Positions 58,987 to 64,000 of a stretch of DNA of 64,000 bases are shown piece by piece. Numbering within the stretch: the stretch's first letter is position 1; each line of letters starts with the position of its first letter. The DNA lies in contig NZ_JH976535.1 in NCBI RefSeq assembly GCF_000183545.2, forward strand, positions 510,840 to 574,839, given 5' to 3'. The DNA comes from Thermaerobacter subterraneus DSM 13965. Its GTDB lineage: Bacteria > Bacillota > Sulfobacillia > Thermaerobacterales > Thermaerobacteraceae. Made by a program: the position numbers and the translations under genes. Below the pieces are notes generated by a model. The model was not told where the DNA came from. It searched no databases and saw nothing but the letters and a program-made list of their open reading frames with translations.

Positions 58987-60114
58987 TCAATAGGGATTAT
59001 TTCTCGATATTTCCCCTAGCACCTGAATCAAAAAACTTCGAAGATCCAATCCGCTGGGGTGCTGCGAGGCCTGCTCACAGAGTGGACACTTCTCATCGGC
59101 CAACCCCATCTCGACAATCTTGAACGCTGACTCATACAGGTCCTTGTAGGGACGCTCGTTATGGACGGCTGTTGTCAGGCTCATATGGGTTTGTGCGAGT
59201 GACAGCAAAGCATCGCACTTTCTCTTAAGCTTGTCTATGGGTACTGCCGTTTCAAGGTCTTCGCGGGTTGTCACCAGCTGCTTTAGAGCCTTTGTCTCAT
59301 TCGCCCCTTCAACCCTGCTGAGCTGTTCTTCACACTTGTCGAAGTCGATATCTGAAAGTCTCCTTCCCTCAACGAGGGACCTTAGCCCTGAAATCTCCGA
59401 CAATGCTTCTAGACACAGCCGTTCAGCTAAGCAAGGGTCAAAGCTATCAGGTGGCAAACCCGTCTTTTCCATGCTAGTGAGCAGCTCTAGTACTTTATTT
59501 GCGGCCTCATCGCGTTTACGCTGTACCTCCCCTAGGCGGCGTTGTAGCGTCTCGAGCTGGCAATCGGAATTTAAATTTCTCGTGTTGCTCAGCGCTTCCA
59601 GGTTTTTTCGAATTACACTGAGACTGCCCAAACCGAGTAATCGCGCAAATGTGCGGCCACGGTCCAGTGGAGAACTAGTTATGAAGTCGTTGAATGTGGT
59701 GTAGTCCAATAGCAACGTCTCGCAATTGATTGATGTCAATAGTTGGTCTGGATCGAGACTGCCGCTGGCTTCGACAATGCGACGTCCCTGTGCGTCTCGT
59801 TTTATCGTTATCGTGACTTCTTCGCCAGTGGAGTCATCGGGTATGAACGTAAGCGTTATGGCCGCGGGTCCAGTGTGAAACCGATTCAAGTAGTATCTGC
59901 TTGCGTTTTCAGTATTTTGGATCTTGGCCAACCGGGGAACATTTCCGGTGATTGCATACGTTATCGCGTCGAATAGGGAACTCTTGCCTAGTCCATTTCC
60001 CCCAAAGATCGAAGTAATTTTATTGGGATCAAACTTCATTTTCAAGGGACTACCGTTGTTATTGATCCCACGAAACCCTTCTACAGTTAGGCCTGCTAAA
60101 TAGTATCTAGTCAT
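58987..60114 (-). CDS. N-terminal half of SMC/Rad50-like ATPase with zinc-hook motif
   Basis: About 375 residues. The N-lobe is YLAGLTVEGFRGINNNGSPL, with Walker A FGGNGLGKSSLFDAITYAI. A Q-loop-like part follows, then a coiled coil (LETLQRRLGEVQRKRDEAAN) and the zinc-hook CPLC in GLADEKCPLCEQASQHPSG near the end. In Rad50, SbcC and RloC the C-x2-C sits at the tip of the coil and dimerises through zinc. I prefer ATG 60114, which overlaps the stop of the small upstream ORF; TTG 60123 is also possible. The frame stops 30 residues after the hook, just before the second half begins. Confidence 0.75.
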   Translation of the reverse strand: MTRYYLAGLTVEGFRGINNNGSPLKMKFDPNKITSIFGGNGLGKSSLFDAITYAITGNVPRLAKIQNTENASRYYLNRFHTGPAAITLTFIPDDSTGEEVTITIKRDAQGRRIVEASGSLDPDQLLTSINCETLLLDYTTFNDFITSSPLDRGRTFARLLGLGSLSVIRKNLEALSNTRNLNSDCQLETLQRRLGEVQRKRDEAANKVLELLTSMEKTGLPPDSFDPCLAERLCLEALSEISGLRSLVEGRRLSDIDFDKCEEQLSRVEGANETKALKQLVTTREDLETAVPIDKLKRKCDALLSLAQTHMSLTTAVHNERPYKDLYESAFKIVEMGLADEKCPLCEQASQHPSGLDLRSFLIQVLGEISRNNPY

Positions 60115-60304
60115 GATTTTCAACCCGGTGCAGGAGGATTTGAATCGCCTTACGTGTGATCTGGGCTCTTTCTATCCCGTTCAATTCTCGAGATGTGGGG
60201 AGTTCAGTTCGGAGCATGCGGGCAAGCTCCTTATCACGTGTTTCAAGATGCGAAAAGAACTGTGCGATAATATTTTCAGGTCTGTCATTCAGACTGAACC
60301 GCAT
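60107..60304 (-). CDS. Small ORF upstream of the ATPase, behind a G15 tract
   Basis: 65 residues, MRFSLNDRPENIIAQFFSHL at the start, with charged helices and no known motif. Its stop (TAG) overlaps the ATG of the ATPase, so the pair is probably translated together. An in-frame stop (TGA) precedes the ATG directly, so the protein starts here. The 15-base G run ends seven bases before the ATG and may serve as ribosome binding site. It could be a regulator or partner of the ATPase. I do not recognise a family. Confidence 0.5.
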   Translation of the reverse strand: MRFSLNDRPENIIAQFFSHLETRDKELARMLRTELPTSRELNGIERAQITRKAIQILLHRVENHD

Positions 60305-60310
60305 TCAATG

Positions 60311-60325
60311 CCCCCCCCCCCCCCC
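60311..60325. repeat. C15/G15 homopolymer in the leader of the ATPase operon
   Basis: Fifteen C on the plus strand (G on the coding strand) lie between the promoter and the first ATG, immediately in the ribosome binding position. It is the longest mononucleotide run I see in the window. Such runs change length by slippage. Confidence 0.95.
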
Positions 60326-60358
60326 GACTTGCTGCTAAATTATGTAGTCCTGCTACCT

Positions 60359-60386
60359 AGTATATCGAATCTCCAGTGTTTTCCAA
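60359..60386 (-). promoter_or_regulatory. Promoter of the ATPase island operon
   Basis: On the minus strand TTGGAA (60381-60386) and TATACT (60359-60364) are 16 bp apart. They precede the G tract and the small ORF by about 40 bases, which fits a start near 60352. Both hexamers are near-consensus for sigma-A. Confidence 0.6.
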
Positions 60387-60763
60387 GGAGGGTTTAGCAT
60401 GGTCTGTCGGAGGTATCCAAGTACATTTGGCAACGCTGAGTCCTGCTTATGACCCACACAGGTTTGAGAATTAGCAACGCGCCCGTCTCCGTCCAGCTAC
60501 ACAGTCGATCGGACCTTTGGTTCAGCCAGGCGAAACGCAAGACGCCTCAACAAGACCAACGGAGGCGCTAATTGCCGCTATGTCAGGTTGGACAAAGAAG
60601 CGACTCTCCCATCGGCAGACCGAGCGTCGACGGGCGTGTCCAGGGAAGGGGGCGAGGCCAATTAAGGGTCTCCAGATCTGCCGTGGTCTCGCATTCCCCA
60701 CAGAGTGCTTGTGGTATCGTTGGCATTGGGCCTCGTCGGGCTTGTTACGGGTACCAGCCGGGG
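60387..60763. other. Gene-free flank between the island and the IS21 element
   Basis: I see no supported gene and no clear signal in this stretch of intermediate composition. It may be a remnant of older flanking DNA. Confidence 0.5.
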
Positions 60764-60891
60764 TGTCATCGCCGGTGTTAAACTGACCCGGGATCGCCGG
60801 GTAAGAATTGACCCACCCCCCAGCAAAGACACCTTCCGAATCCAGCCACGGAGCGGGAGGTGTCCTCGGCAACATGCTGGGAGGTGGGAAG

Positions 60892-62115
60892 GTGAAACGC
60901 TTATACGAGCTTCATGGCGAGGGTCGGTCCATCCGGGAGATCGCGCGAATCCTCGGCATCTCCCGGAACACGGTGCGGCGGTACTTGCGCGCCACCGAGG
61001 TGCCCAAGCCGGCACCTCGGGCGGCTCGCGGCTCGAAGCGCGACCCGTACAAAGAGTTTATCCTACAACGGGTCGCGGAAGGTGTGGAAAACTGCGTCGT
61101 CCTTCTCCGCGAGCTGCGGACCCAGGGTTACGAGGGGGGCTACACCATCCTCAAGGAGTTCGTCCGGCCCCTGCGTCGCCCCCGATCCATCCCTGGCACG
61201 GTCCGGTTCGAGACGCAGCCAGGCCAGCAGGCGCAAGTGGATTGGGGCAGTTGTGCCTATACGCTGCCGGACGGCACGGTCCGGCGAAAGTGGGTCTTCG
61301 CCATGGTGCTCAGCTGGTCCCGGGCCCTGTACGTAGAGTTTGTCGACCGGGCCGACACCGCGACGTTCATCCGCTGCCATCTGAACGCGTTCCGGTACTT
61401 CGGCGGGGTACCGGAAACGTGCCTGTACGACCGGACCAAGCTGGTGGTGTTGGGGCTGGACGAGAACGGCGAGCCCAAGTGGAATAAACGCTTTCTGGAC
61501 TTTGCCCTGCGGCTGGGTTTTGCCATCCGGCTCTGCCAGGGCTACCGTCCCCAGACCAAGGGCCGGGTAGAAAGCGGCATCAAGTACGTCAAGAGCAACT
61601 TCTGGCCCGCGGTTCGGTTCACGGATCTGGATGACCTGAACCGGCAGGCGCTGGCGTGGTGTGATACCGTGGCCAACGTCCGCATCCACGGCACCACCCA
61701 TGAGCGGCCCGTGGACCGGTTGGCGATCGAACGAGGGGTCTTGCGGCCGTTGCCCTCGCAGGAACGGCTGAGGCCTTGGCTGCGCGAGCCGCGGCAGGTG
61801 GGCCGGGACGGTTACGTGCAGTGGGAACGGGCGTGGTACGGCCTGCCGTGGCCCTGGCGGCCCGGCCAGCTCGTTCAGGTCCAGCCGGGCGAGGGCGTGG
61901 TCGAGCTCTGGGTCGGTGACCAGCGGGTGGCGGTGCATCCCCGGGCCCTCCGGCCGGGCCAGCGCTTCACGCACCCGCAGCAGTGGGCGGGGTTGTCCGC
62001 GAAGAGTGGCGGCCCGCGGCCGGAGCCCCGGGCGGTGCAATGGCCCACGGTGGAAGTCGAGCGACGGTCTTTGAGCACCTACGAGGCTCTGGCCGAGGCG
62101 GTGAGTCGGCGATGA
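60892..62115 (+). CDS. istA: IS21 transposase IstA
   Basis: About 407 residues. The N-terminal helix-turn-helix SIREIARILGISRNTVRRYL is followed by the DDE core with QAQVDWGSCAYTLPDGTV (first Asp), the YDRTKLVVLGLDENGEPKWN region (second Asp in CLYDRTK), and PQTKGRVESGIKYVKSNFW with the catalytic Glu. GTG 60892 has GGGAGGTGGG seven bases upstream; ATG 60874 is an alternative. The stop overlaps istB by ATGA, the normal arrangement for coupled translation. Confidence 0.92.
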   Translation: MKRLYELHGEGRSIREIARILGISRNTVRRYLRATEVPKPAPRAARGSKRDPYKEFILQRVAEGVENCVVLLRELRTQGYEGGYTILKEFVRPLRRPRSIPGTVRFETQPGQQAQVDWGSCAYTLPDGTVRRKWVFAMVLSWSRALYVEFVDRADTATFIRCHLNAFRYFGGVPETCLYDRTKLVVLGLDENGEPKWNKRFLDFALRLGFAIRLCQGYRPQTKGRVESGIKYVKSNFWPAVRFTDLDDLNRQALAWCDTVANVRIHGTTHERPVDRLAIERGVLRPLPSQERLRPWLREPRQVGRDGYVQWERAWYGLPWPWRPGQLVQVQPGEGVVELWVGDQRVAVHPRALRPGQRFTHPQQWAGLSAKSGGPRPEPRAVQWPTVEVERRSLSTYEALAEAVSRR

Positions 62116-62912
62116 TCGCCCTGGAGAAGGCCCGGCAGTACCTGGAGCAGCTGGGCTTGAGCCACGCGGCGGCGGTTCTCGAAAGCCGCCTGGAGGCCGC
62201 CGCCCAGAAGCAGCTCCCCTACCCCGACTTCCTCGTGGACCTGCTGGGCCTCGAGGCGGCGGCGCGCCGGGAGCGCTACCTACGGACACGGACACGACTG
62301 GCGCATTTGCCCTTTCACTGCACCCTGGAGCAGTTCGACTTCGGGTTCCAGCCGTCCGTCGACGAGCGCCAGATTCGCGAGCTGGCTACCCTCGCCTTCG
62401 TCGCCGACGCCGCCAATGTGATCTTCCTCGGACCACCCGGCGTGGGCAAAACCCACCTGAGTGTGGCTCTCGGGATCAAGGCGATCGAGGCCGGCTATGG
62501 GGTGTACTTCGTGCGAGCTCACGAGCTGCTCGAAGACCTGCGCCGCGCCCAAGCCGAGCACCGACTCGACCGGCGCATGCGAGTCTACCTGGCCCCCAAG
62601 GTGCTGATCATTGACGAATTCGGGGTCTGCCCCTACGACCGGGCGGCGGCGACCGCCCTGTTCGCCCTGATCTCGGCCCGTTATGAACGGGGCAGCATCA
62701 TCTTGACCAGTAACAAAGGCTTTGCGGAGTGGGGCGAAGTGTTGGGCGATTCGGTGATCGCCACCGCCATCCTCGACCGGTTGCTTCACCACAGCCACGT
62801 CATCAACATCCGGGGCGAGAGCTACCGGCTTCGAGAGAAGAAGCGGGCGGGACTGTTCGGCGGGACCCCACCCCGAAGGGAGGTGATGCCACAGGACGGC
62901 TCTGCGGAGTAA
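62112..62912 (+). CDS. istB: IS21 helper ATPase IstB
   Basis: 266-residue AAA+ helper of IstA, related to DnaC. Walker A is NVIFLGPPGVGKTHLSVALG, Walker B is KVLIIDEFGVCPYD, and sensor-like SIILTSNKGFAEWGEVLGD and HHSHVINIRGESYRLREKK follow. It selects target sites and activates IstA. The ATG at 62112 overlaps the istA stop; a longer open frame upstream is a shadow. Confidence 0.95.
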   Translation: MIALEKARQYLEQLGLSHAAAVLESRLEAAAQKQLPYPDFLVDLLGLEAAARRERYLRTRTRLAHLPFHCTLEQFDFGFQPSVDERQIRELATLAFVADAANVIFLGPPGVGKTHLSVALGIKAIEAGYGVYFVRAHELLEDLRRAQAEHRLDRRMRVYLAPKVLIIDEFGVCPYDRAAATALFALISARYERGSIILTSNKGFAEWGEVLGDSVIATAILDRLLHHSHVINIRGESYRLREKKRAGLFGGTPPRREVMPQDGSAE

Positions 62913-62979
62913 GTGACCCGCAGGGGTGGGTCAGTTTCCAACCGGCGCCAAGTGGGTCACTTCTAGGTCGGCGATGACA

Positions 62980-63270
62980 GGGGCAAGGTAGCCTCGATCA
63001 ACTGCCGGCGCGGGGCTCTGGGAAGCCGCCGCTTTCCAGCATCGGGACCAACGCGGCCACTAAGATGCCGTGGGTCCGCTTGTCGGGCATAGAGCAGGTT
63101 TTTGGGCATGTTGTTGGGCGCATGCCATGTGGGCGTAATAAACGTCTAGTTCACAGGAAGTTGTAGCCAAGGGGGCGTAGTAAATGAGTGGCAGGTCCCA
63201 CGTTTCCATGGGGCCTGCCACTCATAGATGTCGCCCCCCCCCGGTACCTCGACCCGGTGATCCCACGATT
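62980..63270. other. Flank of IS21 with direct repeats and a hairpin
   Basis: No gene is seen. GGGCGTAATAAACG (63131-63144) and GGGCGTAGTAAATG (63173-63186) are 14-bp direct repeats with two mismatches. A perfect 12-bp stem ATGAGTGGCAGG / CCTGCCACTCAT (63184-63225) follows, and nine C at 63234-63242. Confidence 0.5.
63184..63225 (-). terminator. Hairpin downstream of the acyl-CoA ligase gene
   Basis: The 12-bp perfect stem with an 18-base loop lies about 45 bases past the stop of the minus-strand ligase and is followed on that strand by TTTACTACG. It is a fair, though not classic, intrinsic terminator. Confidence 0.5.
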
Positions 63271-64000
63271 CTACCCCACCAGCTCCCGCCGCAACGCCAC
63301 CTTGTTGATCTTCCCCGCGCTGGTTAGCGGCAGTTGCTCGACGAAGACGAACCGGTCGGGGATCCAGAAGCGGGCAAGCCGCCCCCGCTCTACCGCCGTC
63401 GCGAGATGGGCCCGGAGGGACTCTTCCAGGCGCGCCCGGGCCTCTTCGTCCGCCAGACCCCCGCGGGGCTGCACCACGGCCAGCGGCCGCTCGCCCCAGC
63501 GCTCGTCGGGCCGGGCGATGACGGCCACCGCCGCCACGTCCGGGTGCTCGGAGATCAGCGCCTCCAGCACGCCCGTGGCGATCCACTCGCCGCCGCTCTT
63601 GACGGCGTCCTTCTTTCGATCCACCACGTAGAGGGTGCCGTCGGGGTTCATCACGCCCAGGTCGCCTGAGCGGAACCAGCCGTCCTCGTAAACCCCTCGG
63701 CTGCGTTCGGGGTCCTTGTAGTAGCCGTCCGGCAGCCACGGCGAGCGCACCAGCACCTCGCCGATGCTCTTCCCGTCGGCGGGGACGGGTTGGCCGTTGT
63801 CGCCCTCCAGCCGGACCTCGACCATGGCCAGCGGTAGCATGTTCGTCCGGAGCGCCTCCCAGGCCTCGGGCGTGCCCGGCTCGACGCCCCGGGGCACCAC
63901 CGAGATGGTGGCCGCCAGCTGGTCGGAGCCGCCGTAGATCACGCTGTAGGCGATGCCCCGCTCCCGGGCCCGCCGCGCCAGCCCCGAAGGCACCGGGCTG
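63271..64000 (-). CDS. Acyl-CoA synthetase (AMP-binding), C-terminal part (5' end outside window)
   Basis: About 240 C-terminal residues of an ANL-superfamily ligase. YSVIYGGSDQLAATISVVP is the substrate-site region (A5-like), GWFRSGDLGVMNPDGTLYVV is A7, DRKKDAVKSGGEWIATGVLE is A8, and LPLTSAGKINKVALR contains the catalytic Lys. The spacing is that of medium/long-chain fatty-acid CoA ligases, distinct from the acetoacetyl-CoA synthetase at 53400. The frame is open to the right edge. A hairpin lies downstream. Confidence 0.9.
   Translation of the reverse strand, partial: SPVPSGLARRARERGIAYSVIYGGSDQLAATISVVPRGVEPGTPEAWEALRTNMLPLAMVEVRLEGDNGQPVPADGKSIGEVLVRSPWLPDGYYKDPERSRGVYEDGWFRSGDLGVMNPDGTLYVVDRKKDAVKSGGEWIATGVLEALISEHPDVAAVAVIARPDERWGERPLAVVQPRGGLADEEARARLEESLRAHLATAVERGRLARFWIPDRFVFVEQLPLTSAGKINKVALRRELVG

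Larger units (their letters stand above)
57566..60114 (-). pseudogene. Zinc-hook SMC/Rad50-like ATPase with C-terminal HEPN-like region, split by two frame changes
   Basis: Three adjacent frames join into one protein of about 845 residues. The N-terminal ATPase half ends after a CPLC hook; the C-terminal half carries the ABC signature and Walker B; a helical and Cys-rich tail follows. The first junction lies at 58990-59015, where the two frames overlap for about 27 bases. The second lies at 58074-58082, where they overlap for only 8 bases beside an A4 run. Dropping one base at each place restores the frame (REIIPIERKMAEIW and GLVKIDDSILTVMIN). So the locus is a broken single gene, a sequencing artefact in A runs, or a frameshift-regulated gene. 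It is far more A+T-rich than its surroundings, which suggests transfer. Confidence 0.7.
60764..62979 (+). mobile_element. Complete IS21-like insertion sequence (istA-istB)
   Basis: The ends are TGTCATCGCCG (60764-60774) and its complement CGGCGATGACA (62969-62979), with further internal TGACCC(A) repeats near each end, as typical of IS21. GGGG on both flanks (60760-60763 and 62980-62983) fits a 4-bp target duplication. Both genes are intact. Confidence 0.9.

Noticed and set aside
1-64000. tRNA, rRNA genes or CRISPR arrays
   Set aside because: I looked for T-loop sequences, rRNA-like segments and regularly spaced repeats of 25-40 bp and found none I could support.

Overview
This window looks like chromosomal DNA of a very GC-rich, spore-forming, Gram-positive thermophile of the Firmicutes, most like the Thermaerobacter / Sulfobacillus lineage. 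That placement is an inference from gene content and composition, not a database match. The supporting signs are AGGAGG-type ribosome binding sites with many GTG and TTG starts, a CotF-like spore coat protein, a GerD-like lipoprotein, HPr with the Gram-positive regulatory Ser46, a Thermus-type PyrE, a PyrK-type dihydroorotate dehydrogenase subunit, and long Ala/Gly/Pro linkers inside enzymes.

Layout. 1-4.8 kb: the 3' part of a pyrimidine operon (carB end, pyrK-like, pyrD, pyrF, pyrE), all joined by 4-bp stop/start overlaps. 5.1-9.4 kb: a lipoprotein behind four TCAG boxes spaced exactly 11 bp apart, an isolated sufB, a Rieske ferredoxin and a YitT membrane protein. 9.5-14.2 kb: an apparently leaderless, frame-disrupted membrane-anchored protein, YchF and a TIM-barrel protein. 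14.3-20.6 kb: an MFS exporter, two flavoprotein oxidoreductases (SQR-like and NDH-2) and PTS enzyme I with HPr. 20.8-30.3 kb: cold-shock gene with a structured leader, a secreted beta-propeller, CopC, a CopD-YtkA-cytochrome c fusion, a DsbB/DsbA-type pair, a YkvI-like transporter and trpS. 30.4-36.1 kb: GerD-like, rhodanese and IscU/SufU (divergent, with twin operator-like sites), pseudouridine synthase, DUF1614 and spore coat genes. 36.4-41.5 kb: a DeoR-regulated four-carbon sugar-acid operon (kinase, PdxA2-like dehydrogenase, GntP permease). 42-55.5 kb: TerC, Nudix, an orphan MsmX-type ATPase, an atypical TnpB, trehalose synthase, a metallo-beta-lactamase-fold protein, an AcuI/YhdH reductase, DUF1232 and acetoacetyl-CoA synthetase.

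55.7-63.0 kb is the accessory part. A complete IS1182-type element and a complete IS21-type element bracket a strikingly A+T-richer stretch. It holds a small ORF preceded by a 15-base G tract and a zinc-hook (CPLC) SMC/Rad50-like ATPase with a C-terminal helical, HEPN-like and Cys-rich region. The ATPase is split by two single-base frame changes in A runs. This is the best candidate for an undescribed (possibly RloC-like) defence system, present here in a broken or switchable state. The window ends inside an acyl-CoA ligase gene.

How it fits together: de novo pyrimidine synthesis, Fe-S assembly and sulfur transfer (SufB, SufU, rhodanese), aerobic electron transfer and copper handling (NDH-2, SQR-like, CopC/CopD-cytochrome c, thiol oxidation) and carbon use (threonate/erythronate operon, trehalose, acetoacetate and acyl-CoA activation) form the chromosomal backbone. 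The accessory DNA is TnpB, the two IS elements and the ATPase island.
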